64,000 nt of DNA, from NCBI RefSeq assembly GCF_030065545.1, contig NZ_JASJNC010000003.1:1-64000 (forward strand), read 5' to 3'. How positions within the stretch are numbered: position 1 is the stretch's first letter; each line of letters opens with the position of its first letter. Under the pieces are notes generated by a model. It saw only the letters and a list, made by a program, of their open reading frames with translations. It was not told the DNA's origin and did no database searches. Below, piece by piece: positions 9,198 to 18,461 of this stretch. Made by a program: the position numbers and the translations under genes. This DNA comes from Marinicella marina (lineage in GTDB: Bacteria; Pseudomonadota; Gammaproteobacteria; Xanthomonadales; Marinicellaceae).

Positions 9198-9428
9198 TCA
9201 TTTCGGTTTGAGTTGTTCTCGCAAGCCAGGCAGGATGCCATTGTGATCCAACTCAAACACCAAAGCCAGTTGCCGACCCAATTGGTTATCAGGAAAACCT
9301 TGTCGATTGAACCAAGCCAAGTAATGGCCAGGCAAATCCATCAAACGCCGCCCTTGGTATTTACCAAAAGGCATTTTTACCTGTAGGGCTTTGAGGAATT
9401 CGGCTTGTTGCTGCTGACTGAAAGTCAC
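9198..9428 (-). CDS. DUF3820-family protein
   Basis: A 76-residue protein with the characteristic block MPFGKYQGRRLMDLPGHYLAWF, then a leucine-rich ending with H-NGILP. DUF3820 is a small family related to the C-terminal part of exodeoxyribonuclease X and sometimes labelled a putative virulence regulator; its activity is not established. Its start overlaps the stop of the upstream transporter by 4 bp (ATGA), so the two are translationally coupled. Confidence 0.8.
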   Translation of the reverse strand: MTFSQQQQAEFLKALQVKMPFGKYQGRRLMDLPGHYLAWFNRQGFPDNQLGRQLALVFELDHNGILPGLREQLKPK

Positions 9429-10330
9429 GAACTTACTTTGGCTTGCATGGCACGGCGCTTATTCAGCTGGGCCTCTCGGCGAGCAATGTAAACGCCTGAA
9501 GCAAAGACAATGCCAGCCCCAATGATGGTCCACTGATCAACCGCCTGATCGAACACAATCCATGCCATGACGATGATGAAAGGCAAACGTGCAAAATCAA
9601 ATGGCATGACGATTGAGACATCTGAAATTTTCAGTGAACTGGTGAACATCAAATGCGCAAAACTACCCAAAAAGCCCATCAAAGCCACCAGCAGCCAGGT
9701 TTCCATGGTTGGCCACTGCCACACCGTCATCGCCACCGGCAAGGACAACGGCGTCATCAATAACACCATGTACATCACGATGACATTGGCATCTTCGGTT
9801 CGCGACAAGCTTTTGATCACCAGCACCGACGCAGCCATGGTTACAGATGAGGCGATGACCACCAATGAAGCAAACAAATCCCCATCAATACTGGGACGCA
9901 AGATAATCAAAGTACCGATAAAACCGACCAACACAGCGGCCCAACGGCGCCCATTCACATCTTCTTTAAGGAATACAGCAGCACCAATGGTAACGAACAA
10001 GGGTACGGTAAAACTCAAAGCCACGGCTTTGGCCAATGGCAACACCGTGATGCCCCAGAAATAACAAAACATTGAGAACAGGCCCAACAAGGCGCGAATA
10101 ACGAACAGGCCAATGCGATCAGTTTTGAAACTGCGGTAGCCAAACTTAATCAACCAAGGCAGCATGAAGACCAAACCAAATAAATTCCTGAAAAAAGCAA
10201 TTTGAAACGGGTGCAACTCACCCGATGTCCAGCGAATCAAAACATTCATGAAACTGAAACCCAGTGCAGCCAGAAGCATCAAGGCGATTCCTTTGAATAA
10301 AGCAGAATTGGCTGAGGTTTGAGCAGTCAT
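9425..10330 (-). CDS. EamA/DMT-family transporter
   Basis: A 301-residue inner-membrane protein with about ten hydrophobic helices arranged as two EamA repeats (about 13-145 and 160-290). Landmarks are FSFMNVLIRW and PFQIAFFRNLFGLVFMLPW in the first repeat and FGLGSFAHL/FDFARLPF-type motifs in the second. These carriers export or import small metabolites; the substrate cannot be read from sequence. It is a different subgroup from the second DMT carrier at 10954-11817 and is coupled to the DUF3820 gene. Confidence 0.85.
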   Translation of the reverse strand: MTAQTSANSALFKGIALMLLAALGFSFMNVLIRWTSGELHPFQIAFFRNLFGLVFMLPWLIKFGYRSFKTDRIGLFVIRALLGLFSMFCYFWGITVLPLAKAVALSFTVPLFVTIGAAVFLKEDVNGRRWAAVLVGFIGTLIILRPSIDGDLFASLVVIASSVTMAASVLVIKSLSRTEDANVIVMYMVLLMTPLSLPVAMTVWQWPTMETWLLVALMGFLGSFAHLMFTSSLKISDVSIVMPFDFARLPFIIVMAWIVFDQAVDQWTIIGAGIVFASGVYIARREAQLNKRRAMQAKVSS

Positions 10331-10398
10331 GGGTAATGTGTAGGTGATTGAATGCAGCGCTTAAGTTTAATCAAACTACACGCTAAGCTCCACTTATA

Positions 10399-10902
10399 TT
10401 ATGGCTTTTCTGAGCGGGTCATGTACAAACAATTTTCCAGCGGAATCTCAACTGGGTACTCACGCTGTTCAAAACCCACTTTTTCATACAGTTTCATGGC
10501 ACTGGTGTTATCGCTCAAAACAAACAAAGAGCCTTTATCAAGGTTCAAATCATCTTGACCGGCTTGGAGCAATGCTTCGATCAAATGAACTCCCACGCCC
10601 TGTCCTCTGAATTTTGGTGACACCACCAGCCGGCCCAGATGACAATGATCAAGGCGGTTGTAAATTTGCCCAAAAGCCAACAGGGTGCGGCCTTGTTTCA
10701 GTACATAAGATTGGCTTTTGTGGTATTTGGACTGTGTTTTGAACCGTTTTATCTGCAAAGGGTAGGAAATATCTGGCCCGCCCCAGTAGAAAACCGCTTT
10801 TTCGCTGTTGAACCAGCGAAACACCCCAACCAAATCTTGGTCAGTGCATGGCGAAAGGCTCATGCCGCTCGGATCTAAAGCATGGCTTGTGGATTTACTC
10901 AT
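10399..10902 (-). CDS. GNAT-family N-acetyltransferase
   Basis: A 167-residue GNAT fold. The acetyl-CoA-binding motif A is VSPKFRGQGVGVHLIEALL (near residue 92; R/Q-x-x-G-x-G/A), and motif B-like LFVLSDNTSAMKLYEKVGFEQRE is near residue 125. The N-terminal part resembles enzymes in which the domain follows a FRWF-type substrate-binding region. The substrate is unknown. It lies between two DMT transporter genes on the same strand with short gaps. Confidence 0.8.
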   Translation of the reverse strand: MSKSTSHALDPSGMSLSPCTDQDLVGVFRWFNSEKAVFYWGGPDISYPLQIKRFKTQSKYHKSQSYVLKQGRTLLAFGQIYNRLDHCHLGRLVVSPKFRGQGVGVHLIEALLQAGQDDLNLDKGSLFVLSDNTSAMKLYEKVGFEQREYPVEIPLENCLYMTRSEKP

Positions 10903-10953
10903 TGCACCAGTCTCGCTGCTGAATGATTACACCCACAATGAAAACAGCTTTTC

Positions 10954-11817
10954 TCATGCTCTTTTTGTACGGCGCTTGAGGGTGGCCAAGTAAATGCCCG
11001 AAAGCACCAGCACCAAACCAATCACATCCATCATGCCTGTTGGCCTGGAGAAAAACAGCACATCCCAAATCATCGCCATCGCCGGTTGTAACAGCAATAA
11101 CAAGCCAACAATCGAAGTGGGTAGTAAAGGCATGGTCTTGGTGATCATGGCCCAGCCAATGACCTGACAAAAAACCCCCAACAGAATCACTGACAACCAA
11201 GACTGCCAATCAGGCACCTGAAAAGTACCGCCCTCTAGCTTTAATACCACAGCCAAAACCATGGCACAAATGATGGATAAAACACCCAAGTTTGCCATCG
11301 GCGATAAGGTGTTGGCTTGGGATTGGGTGTGGCGCAAACACAACATAAAACCGGTATAACATAAGGCCGTAGCCAAGCCGTAATAGACCCCGAGTCGATA
11401 AGCTGCTGAAAAACCATCCCACTCCATGCCAACCAATAAAAACAAGCCAGCAAAAGTAAAGGTCAGACCTAAGAAAAACTTAAAGCCAATCACTTCTTTC
11501 AAGAACAGGTAACCAAAAAGGGTCATAAAGAACACTTGCACATTACCTAATACAGTCGCCAACCCAGGGCCAACGTATTGGATCGATTGATGCCAAAACC
11601 ACAAATCAGCAGCAAAAAACACCGCACCCAGCACCAACCATTTGGTGTAGCTGAAGCTGCGTATCAAGGGCTGACCTCGAAGCAAACAAATCAACAACAA
11701 AATCACCCCGCCTATCAGCATGCGATAAAAACCGATGGCAGAAGCACTGAGGTTGGCCAGTTTGACCCAAACACCTGATGAGCTGATGACCACCGCAGCC
11801 ACTAACATCGTTATCAC
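10954..11817 (-). CDS. EamA/DMT-family transporter
   Basis: A 287-residue, ten-helix carrier with two EamA domains: AIGFYRMLIGGVILL and TVLGNVQVFFMTLFGYLFL in the first, then FCQVIGWAMITKTMPLLPTS and LLLLQPAMAMIWDVLFF in the second. The start is ambiguous between GTG at 11817 and ATG at 11808. The substrate is unknown. It is followed by the GNAT gene and preceded by YceH, all leftward. Confidence 0.85.
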   Translation of the reverse strand: MITMLVAAVVISSSGVWVKLANLSASAIGFYRMLIGGVILLLICLLRGQPLIRSFSYTKWLVLGAVFFAADLWFWHQSIQYVGPGLATVLGNVQVFFMTLFGYLFLKEVIGFKFFLGLTFTFAGLFLLVGMEWDGFSAAYRLGVYYGLATALCYTGFMLCLRHTQSQANTLSPMANLGVLSIICAMVLAVVLKLEGGTFQVPDWQSWLSVILLGVFCQVIGWAMITKTMPLLPTSIVGLLLLLQPAMAMIWDVLFFSRPTGMMDVIGLVLVLSGIYLATLKRRTKRA

Positions 11818-11839
11818 TGCCTGGGTGGTGTTGACTGCT

Positions 11840-12478
11840 TTAATTGGATTGATCCAGTAACTGTTTCATTTGAGCCTCGAGCGTTTCGATCCGTGCTTCC
11901 AGCTGGTCGACTCTTGATGTTTTGTTGGTGGTGGCTTTGACTTGTTGCACCACTTCAGTGATATCAACCTCACCACACAACAAATGGGTGTAACGGTCTT
12001 CACGACTACCTGGCCCTTTGGGTATGCGTATGACCAAAGGCCAATCACGCTCAATCAATGAATCAACCACCGCTTTCACCTCATCAGCATCAACAAAATC
12101 TTCCATGCGAGCTGTTTTGGTTTTGATGTCGTTCAAGGTGATGGGTTCTCTGACCATCAGCACCGCCAACACGGCTTGTTGTTTGCGGTCTATTTTAAAT
12201 TCAGTCAGCACCCGGTGGGTGACATGCGTTGCCCTGCCGCCATAATCGACGCCAACCAAACTCCGACCATCCAACTGATTCACCACATGTCCTAATTGGC
12301 CTTCAGTCAAAGACATGACCGGTACGCGGTTGGTCTTTTGGTTACAGGCCAACAGCAAGGAATTCATGCTCAAAGGATAGTTGTTCGGTGTGGTCAGCTG
12401 CTTTTCCATCAAACAGGCAATCACCCGGGCTTCAATGTCACTGAAATAGGCTTCTTTGTTGTTGTTTTCTTCTGTCAT
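11840..12478 (-). CDS. yceH: YceH family protein (DUF480)
   Basis: The frame is open to 12526, but ATG at 12478 overlaps the stop of the upstream kinase by 4 bp (ATGA) and starts the family's usual N terminus, giving 213 residues. The conserved block includes ARVIACLMEKQLTTP-NYPLS, LACNQKTNR-P and GRATHVTHRVLTEF. The fold is two winged helices, and the C-terminal end is a coiled coil (LEARIETLEAQMKQLL). The biochemical role of YceH is not established; it is widespread in proteobacteria. Confidence 0.85.
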   Translation of the reverse strand: MTEENNNKEAYFSDIEARVIACLMEKQLTTPNNYPLSMNSLLLACNQKTNRVPVMSLTEGQLGHVVNQLDGRSLVGVDYGGRATHVTHRVLTEFKIDRKQQAVLAVLMVREPITLNDIKTKTARMEDFVDADEVKAVVDSLIERDWPLVIRIPKGPGSREDRYTHLLCGEVDITEVVQQVKATTNKTSRVDQLEARIETLEAQMKQLLDQSN

Positions 12479-14769
12479 TGTTCTTTTCTCAAATCCCTCA
12501 CTAAACGAAAACCGATGTGTGTCCAAGACTCATCAAAATCTATTTTTTTCATACCACCATCATCACCCAAACTCGAGAGCCATGATCGGCCCATCACTGA
12601 ATTGCTGTCGCACAGGTCATCTGGCTTTAAAATGGCCTTGAACTTACCCAAACGTTCACAGCCTGATATCCATTCACTGACATTACCGTTGAGGCCGTAA
12701 AGGCCCAATGCATTTTTGCTGAACTGGCTGCGTCGAGCCACATGTGTGACACCATCATTGCAGCCGTAAAGTCCCTCGACCTCATCTTTATCTGGAAATT
12801 CCTGACCGGCCAGATTGGCATCTCCACATTGGCTGTTGTTGCCGGCCAAGCGCACCAAATGTCGCCATTCTCTCGCACTCGGCAAGCGGTATGTGTGTCC
12901 TGTTTGTTGGCTCAACCAAGCGGCATATGCCTTGGCATCTTGCCAGCTGACACAAACGACTGGCATGTCATTGAAAATTTTAAAGCCCGGTTTAAGGTAG
13001 TTTCTTTGGCTGAAAATCAGGTTGACTTTCAGGCTGCTTTTACAGCGATTCAAGTCACGTTGGGTGGCGCTGGCAAAACGGTCATACTGTTGCCAAGTTA
13101 TTTCGCTTTGGGTCACCGCCAATCCATAATTGAGTAAGCCTTTTTTATGACCTAACTGCGGCGTAACCACCACCGACTTGATACCAAGTTTGTCGGTCAA
13201 GACTTGACCGGATCTGAGCATGCTGTCAATGTTATTCAATAACTCATCAACCAGTTCTTGTCCTGGTATGACACGATCAATCAAGCTGATATAACTTTTG
13301 GCTTTGGCCTGATTGAGGTTGTTTCTCGCCGCTTGTACTTTTTCCACCACGGCGCCAATCATCAAGCTGCGTTGCATTTCGGTATTTGTTTCCAATGACA
13401 GCAACAAATCTTCATTGGTTAAGATGGTGCGATGTCGAACTTCAGCCACGGCATCAGCAAAAGACTCTGCTTGTTTCAAATCATTTTTTAACACCGCTTG
13501 GTACAACAGTTCATAATATCCCGCCATGACCTCTGACAGCAGTTTCAAGCCCTCAGGATGCTGGGGTATGTTGCGTAAGAGTTTTAATAAATCATCCAGT
13601 GCATTGTTACTTTCTGGGGTGGTCAATTGTTTGCGCTCGATATTTCTCTGCGCAGCCTTGAGCAGTTTTGCTTCCTCATCGGCACTCAGGGTATTGACCA
13701 CTGGCGAAATGGTTTTTTGTTCTGTGGATTGATTTGCTGCCAGTTGTTCAGCATCTGCCTCGGGTTCTGCCGGCACTGATTCAGCCACATTAAGCACTGT
13801 TTCAGCACCAATCGAATCAGTTGTTTCAACGCTGTTTTCGTTGTTAACTACTTCTGGCGGTTTTTCCTTTGCTGCATCATCTGCAAACTGAAGGAAAGTA
13901 ACAAGTGCAACAAGCGCTAAAACCACAGCCAGGGTTGACCATTGAATCAACCGGTGCCCAGTTTTTTGTTGGTGCACGGCTTTGATTGCTGCTCGCAAAG
14001 TTTTAATGTCCTGAAAACGACCGTCGGGCGATTTAGCCAAACAACCATCAATGATGCCCTGCCAATGGGCTTTTTCTGCCGGCAGCGCTGGCACTGGATC
14101 AGATAAATGAGCCATCATGATGGACAGGTCACTGTCACGATCAAACACAGGTTCACCGGTTAATAACTCGTATAAAATCGCCCCCAAACTGTAAACATCC
14201 GAGCGGGCATCTATGTGTTTTGATTCGGCCTGTTCAGGGCTCATGTAGTGGACACTGCCGACAATTTTTCGATCCTTAGTGAAACGTTGTTGGCCGGTGC
14301 TCAGCGCAATGCCAAAATCAGCTATTTGAACGTTACCAAATTGATCGAATAGTATATTCTCAGGCTTGATGTCACGATGAATAACGCCTTGGTTATGTGC
14401 GTGCTCCAAACCATTACAGATACCTATGAGCATGTTTTTCAATCCAGCATCATCGTGGTACTGGAAAGTGGTCAAATCACCGTGCTGCAGGTAGGGCATG
14501 GAGTAAAACAATAAGGTCTCATCGACATGACCCACTTCATAAATACTAACAATATTAGGGTGGTATAACTGCGCAATGATTTCAGCTTCTTGCTCAAAGC
14601 GTTTGACCACACTTTCTTCTTCAGTGATAACCGGGCGCATGACTTTCAGTGCCACTTCGCGTTTCAAGGACTCCTGAAAGGCCAAGTAAACCACACTCAT
14701 ACCACCTTCACCTACCTTCCTGATGATGCGGTATCCGGGGATGACTATTTTCGGTTTTTGCGAACTCAT
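12475..14769 (-). CDS. Ser/Thr protein kinase with C-terminal FGE-sulfatase-type domain
   Basis: A 764-residue membrane-anchored kinase. The N-terminal kinase domain (about 10-265) is intact: GEGGMSVVY P-loop, ALKVM lysine, HRDIKPEN catalytic loop, ADFGIAL, SPEQ and DVYSLGAILYELLTG. A single transmembrane helix lies at about 274-294. An acidic linker and an alpha-helical region follow. The C-terminal 200 residues form a formylglycine-generating-enzyme/SUMF1-type domain (VVCVSWQDAKAYAAWLS, YRLPSAREW, GLYGLNGNVSEW, IGFRLVRD). In such fusions the FGE-type domain usually binds ligand rather than oxidising cysteine. It probably senses a periplasmic signal. It is coupled to yceH by ATGA. Confidence 0.85.
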   Translation of the reverse strand: MSSQKPKIVIPGYRIIRKVGEGGMSVVYLAFQESLKREVALKVMRPVITEEESVVKRFEQEAEIIAQLYHPNIVSIYEVGHVDETLLFYSMPYLQHGDLTTFQYHDDAGLKNMLIGICNGLEHAHNQGVIHRDIKPENILFDQFGNVQIADFGIALSTGQQRFTKDRKIVGSVHYMSPEQAESKHIDARSDVYSLGAILYELLTGEPVFDRDSDLSIMMAHLSDPVPALPAEKAHWQGIIDGCLAKSPDGRFQDIKTLRAAIKAVHQQKTGHRLIQWSTLAVVLALVALVTFLQFADDAAKEKPPEVVNNENSVETTDSIGAETVLNVAESVPAEPEADAEQLAANQSTEQKTISPVVNTLSADEEAKLLKAAQRNIERKQLTTPESNNALDDLLKLLRNIPQHPEGLKLLSEVMAGYYELLYQAVLKNDLKQAESFADAVAEVRHRTILTNEDLLLSLETNTEMQRSLMIGAVVEKVQAARNNLNQAKAKSYISLIDRVIPGQELVDELLNNIDSMLRSGQVLTDKLGIKSVVVTPQLGHKKGLLNYGLAVTQSEITWQQYDRFASATQRDLNRCKSSLKVNLIFSQRNYLKPGFKIFNDMPVVCVSWQDAKAYAAWLSQQTGHTYRLPSAREWRHLVRLAGNNSQCGDANLAGQEFPDKDEVEGLYGCNDGVTHVARRSQFSKNALGLYGLNGNVSEWISGCERLGKFKAILKPDDLCDSNSVMGRSWLSSLGDDGGMKKIDFDESWTHIGFRLVRDLRKEQ

Positions 14770-14898
14770 TGCTGGGCTATTTTAGCCTAAACTTATGGCT
14801 TTATATTGATGAAAAGTAATTTACCGCAAAAATTTAAAAACACTTAACTAATTCTCTCAGGTAGCGGATAATAGATACACTTTAAATGAATTGAGCAA

Positions 14899-15087
14899 AT
14901 GTTAGAAGGCGAAGCGCAAGCAGACAGCAGTATCATCAAGGTCATGTGCGCAACCTGTCACAACAACACCATTTACCTCAAATTCATGAACCCCGAAAAC
15001 AACCAAAAACCATTCAAAGCCGACCAATACATTTGTACCGAATGCCACCAAGGGCTGACACCAAGTATTGAAACGGCAGCAGATTAA
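14899..15087 (+). CDS. Small zinc-ribbon protein
   Basis: A 62-residue protein with CATC near residue 17 and CTEC near residue 49, the spacing of a treble-clef or zinc ribbon. No membrane helix. It is divergent from the kinase gene and lies 35 bp upstream of mnmC, so it may share the mnmC promoter. The family is not recognised. Confidence 0.6.
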   Translation: MLEGEAQADSSIIKVMCATCHNNTIYLKFMNPENNQKPFKADQYICTECHQGLTPSIETAAD

Positions 15088-15122
15088 ACCTCAAACCACC
15101 ATCAGCTGTCCTTTACAAAGCA

Positions 15123-17087
15123 ATGAAGCCGTCTAATTCGCCATTCAAATACCTCAAAGCCACACCACTATCAAGCCAACACCAACAACCGCATTCAATC
15201 GATTTTGATGACATCTATTTTAACCAAGAAAACGGTGTAGCAGAAACCAAACACGTATTTATCAACGGTAATGACTTAATCAATCATTGGCAGAAAAATC
15301 GTGAGATGGATGATTTTGTGGTCGCAGAAACAGGCTTTGGAACGGGCTTGAACTTGTTGGTACTGTTACACCAATGGCACTTAGCCAAAGACAAACCCAA
15401 ACACCTGCACTTTATCAGTGTAGAAAAACACCCGCTGAGTTTCGATGACATACAAAAAACCCATCAGGCTTTTCCAGAACTCCACCCTTTCAGCCAACAG
15501 CTGTTATCAATTTGGCATCGCTTTGACGATCATTTTCCTTGTGGCATCCAACGTTTCGACCTCAATGAACAGGTCTCTTTGACCCTGGCTTTTGGTGATG
15601 CCACCGAAAACTTTAAACAGTTACATGCCACAGTTGACGCTTGGTTTCTTGATGGTTTTGCACCAAAGAAAAACCCCGACATGTGGCACGATGAACTGAT
15701 CACCGAAATCAACCGTTTATCAAGACCAGGGTCAACTTTGGCCACCTTCACCGCAGCTGGAGACATTCGACGGCGACTTGAAGCTCATGGTTTTGTGATC
15801 AAAAAAGTTCCTGGGTTTGGTAAAAAAAGAGAGATGATCACGGCTGTTTTTGACCACAAAACAAAGCTTCAAAAGGCTGGCCACCGCTGGTACCCATTGC
15901 CCAGTATGCTGTCAGACAATGAACAGACTGACAACAAGCGTATCACCATCTTGGGCGCTGGCATCGCCGGCTTATGCTTGGCATATTATTTTAAACAGGC
16001 TGGCTTTCACACCACCGTCATCGAGCAAAATGCACAACCCATGCAACAAGCATCAGGCAATGCTTTGGCCATGGTCATGCCAGTTATCACCGCACAAAAT
16101 TCACCTGAAACACAGTTTTATCAGCGGGCCTTTGCCCATGCGCAAAGGTTTTATACGCAACAGGAGTTCAATGCCATTGGCGTCGAACAACTCATCACTG
16201 ATGAAAAGACAAAACTGTGGGTACAAGCCATAAACAAGGCACAACCACCTACTCAAGTTTTGACCATCAACCAGCAAAAACTAACGGCCCTACACCCCAA
16301 TGCCGGATACTTAGACACGCAAAAAATTGCTGGACGGCTCAGCCAGTCAGTAGATCAATTAATAACCCAGAAAATCAGCCGCATCACCCAAGATCAGTCA
16401 GGCCATTGGCAACTGTATGCAGGCAATGAAATCATCGCAACAACCGAATTATTGATCATAGCCAACGGCATCCAAGCCCAAATGATTGCTCAAAGTCATG
16501 GCTTTGATCTGGGACTAACTGCCAAACACGGCATGACCAGTGTGATCAAAGCATCAGCAATCGACATGCCACACATAATGCTTTCATCCGGATATTTGAT
16601 TCCTGATGCAGCCAACAATCGATGGGTTTGTGGTGCCACTTTCGATCACTTGCCCGCAGCCCAATGGGATGATGATGCTGAATTAGCAGCTGATCATTGG
16701 CAGCGCAACAAACAATTTTGGCAGGGCCACGCGATCGCTGGTGTTTTAGAAAGCGCTGAAGTGATTGCGGGGCATGCTGCGATCAGGGCCACCACCGCGG
16801 ATCACCTGCCGCTTTGTGGTCCAATTGTTGACCAAGCACAGTTTCAAGCCGATTATCATGATTTACACCACGGGCGGCATTGGCAAGACTATCCTGAAGC
16901 AAAGGTGAAAAAGAACCTCTATGTTTTGAATGGACTGGGTTCACGTGGCTTCACCAGTGCACCTTTATTGGCACAACATTTATGCGCAATGATTTGTGCG
17001 CAACCTTTGCCACTTGAGGATGATTTGTGTAAGATAATCCACCCAAATCGCTTCTTATATCGAAGCTTAAAAAAACCACCAAAATAA
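15123..17087 (+). CDS. mnmC: Bifunctional tRNA 5-methylaminomethyl-2-thiouridine enzyme MnmC
   Basis: This enzyme completes mnm5s2U at the wobble position of tRNAs for Lys, Glu and Gln. The C-terminal FAD domain removes the carboxymethyl group, and the N-terminal domain methylates the amine with SAM. At 654 residues it is full length. The N-terminal methyltransferase (about 1-245) shows ETGFGTGLNLLVL and WFLDGFAPKKNPDMW. The oxidoreductase starts near residue 275 with ILGAGIAGLCLAYYF and ends with GLGSRGFTSAPLLA. The order matches E. coli MnmC. The next gene starts 3 bp after its stop. Confidence 0.95.
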   Translation: MKPSNSPFKYLKATPLSSQHQQPHSIDFDDIYFNQENGVAETKHVFINGNDLINHWQKNREMDDFVVAETGFGTGLNLLVLLHQWHLAKDKPKHLHFISVEKHPLSFDDIQKTHQAFPELHPFSQQLLSIWHRFDDHFPCGIQRFDLNEQVSLTLAFGDATENFKQLHATVDAWFLDGFAPKKNPDMWHDELITEINRLSRPGSTLATFTAAGDIRRRLEAHGFVIKKVPGFGKKREMITAVFDHKTKLQKAGHRWYPLPSMLSDNEQTDNKRITILGAGIAGLCLAYYFKQAGFHTTVIEQNAQPMQQASGNALAMVMPVITAQNSPETQFYQRAFAHAQRFYTQQEFNAIGVEQLITDEKTKLWVQAINKAQPPTQVLTINQQKLTALHPNAGYLDTQKIAGRLSQSVDQLITQKISRITQDQSGHWQLYAGNEIIATTELLIIANGIQAQMIAQSHGFDLGLTAKHGMTSVIKASAIDMPHIMLSSGYLIPDAANNRWVCGATFDHLPAAQWDDDAELAADHWQRNKQFWQGHAIAGVLESAEVIAGHAAIRATTADHLPLCGPIVDQAQFQADYHDLHHGRHWQDYPEAKVKKNLYVLNGLGSRGFTSAPLLAQHLCAMICAQPLPLEDDLCKIIHPNRFLYRSLKKPPK

Positions 17088-17090
17088 ACA

Positions 17091-17876
17091 ATGACAAGCC
17101 TTATGACCACTGATACAAACTTCAAAGACCACTTTTCTATCCAGGCCGAGGATTACAGTTTATATCGACCTGAATACCCAACAGAACTTTATGACTGGCT
17201 GGCATCACTGTGTCCTGAGCGGGCCTTGGCCTGGGACTGTGCCACCGGCACCGGTCAGGTTGCTGTGGCGCTGACCAATCGCTTTGGTTATGTCATTGGT
17301 ACCGATGCCAGTGAGTCACAAATATACCATGCCACCACCTACCCTCGGGTTGAGTATGAAGTGGCATTGGCCCACCAAAGTCCGTTGCAAGACAACAGTG
17401 TCGATTTAATCACAGTTGGCCAAGCCTTACATTGGTTTGAGTTTGATTTGTTTTTCAAAGAAGTTGAGCGAGTCGCCAAAGCCGATGCCGTGCTGGCCGT
17501 TTGGTGCTATGAATTACACCAAATTTCTGCTGCAGTCGATGCTGTGGTGAAAAAGTACTACCATGACATCATTGGCGATTGTTGGCCACCAGAGCGCCAT
17601 CACATCGAACAACGTTATGCCACCATAGACTTTCCTTTCGAAACCATCAAAGCACCAAAATGCACGATGGAAAAACAATGGACATTCAAGCATTTGGTGG
17701 GCTATTTAGGTACTTGGTCTGCGACCCAAAAATACATCCAAATAAACGGCGAAGACCCCAGAAGTTTGATCTTAGATGAACTGAAACAAGCTTGGGGCAA
17801 TGATGAAACCAAGGCTGTTACATGGCCGGTTACGATTAAAACATTCCGCATCAAACCCACTGAAGGTCAATCATGA
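17091..17876 (+). CDS. Class I SAM-dependent methyltransferase
   Basis: A 261-residue enzyme of the type II methyltransferase family. Motif I reads ALAWDCATGTGQVAVAL (near residue 44), followed by IGTDASESQI and then VDLITVGQALHWF near residue 105. The HWF motif and YRPEYP near the N terminus match the yeast Tmt1/trans-aconitate methyltransferase-like group. The substrate is unknown. The start could also be ATG at 17103. It is packed between mnmC (3-bp gap) and the LOG gene (4-bp ATGA overlap). Confidence 0.8.
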   Translation: MTSLMTTDTNFKDHFSIQAEDYSLYRPEYPTELYDWLASLCPERALAWDCATGTGQVAVALTNRFGYVIGTDASESQIYHATTYPRVEYEVALAHQSPLQDNSVDLITVGQALHWFEFDLFFKEVERVAKADAVLAVWCYELHQISAAVDAVVKKYYHDIIGDCWPPERHHIEQRYATIDFPFETIKAPKCTMEKQWTFKHLVGYLGTWSATQKYIQINGEDPRSLILDELKQAWGNDETKAVTWPVTIKTFRIKPTEGQS

Positions 17877-18451
17877 GCATCAAGAAACTCGCTGTTTATT
17901 GTTCCTCATCAGACCACATCAAGAAAATATATTTTGATCATGCCGATGCCTTGGGTGCCCTGATGGCAGATAATCAAATTGATTTGGTCTATGGTGGTGG
18001 CATGGTCGGCTTGATGGGAGAAGTGGCCAAATCAATCAAAAACCACCGCGGTAAAACCATCGGTGTGGTGCCTGAGGCATTGCGCATCGATGGCGTGGTG
18101 AATACCATCGATGATGAACTGATCATCACCGCTGACATGCACACCCGCAAAGCCAAGATGATTGAGCTGGCTGATGGCTTTATTGGCCTAGCAGGTGGCT
18201 TTGGCACCTTGGAAGAAATGCTCGAAGTGATGACCTTGAAACAATTGGGTTACCACGAAAAACCGATTGTGTTTTTGAACACCGACGGCTACTACAACAG
18301 CATTTTTGAGATGTTTGAGCACATATACGCGGAAAACTTTGCCAAAGCTGAATACCGGCAGCTGTATCACATTTGTGACACCCCAGAAGCGGCCATTGAA
18401 TACTTAGAGAGCTACCAGCCGCCGGATCTACCCGATAAGTGGTTCATTTAA
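17873..18451 (+). CDS. LOG family protein (nucleoside monophosphate phosphoribohydrolase)
   Basis: A 192-residue Rossmann-fold enzyme of the LOG family, which removes ribose 5-phosphate from cytokinin riboside monophosphate or from AMP-like nucleotides. The diagnostic motifs are present: VYGGGMVGLMGEVA near residue 40 and, in place of PGGxGTxxE, LAGGFGTLEEMLEV near residue 106. MHTRKAKM precedes that motif. The physiological substrate in bacteria is often uncertain. It is the third gene of the mnmC cluster and starts within the methyltransferase stop codon. Confidence 0.85.
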   Translation: MSIKKLAVYCSSSDHIKKIYFDHADALGALMADNQIDLVYGGGMVGLMGEVAKSIKNHRGKTIGVVPEALRIDGVVNTIDDELIITADMHTRKAKMIELADGFIGLAGGFGTLEEMLEVMTLKQLGYHEKPIVFLNTDGYYNSIFEMFEHIYAENFAKAEYRQLYHICDTPEAAIEYLESYQPPDLPDKWFI

Positions 18452-18461
18452 ACCAACCCAG

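Noticed and set aside
9567-10064. 165-codon frame antisense to the EamA transporter
   Set aside because: It is a shadow of a membrane-protein gene; the composition is biased and no ribosome-binding site is present.
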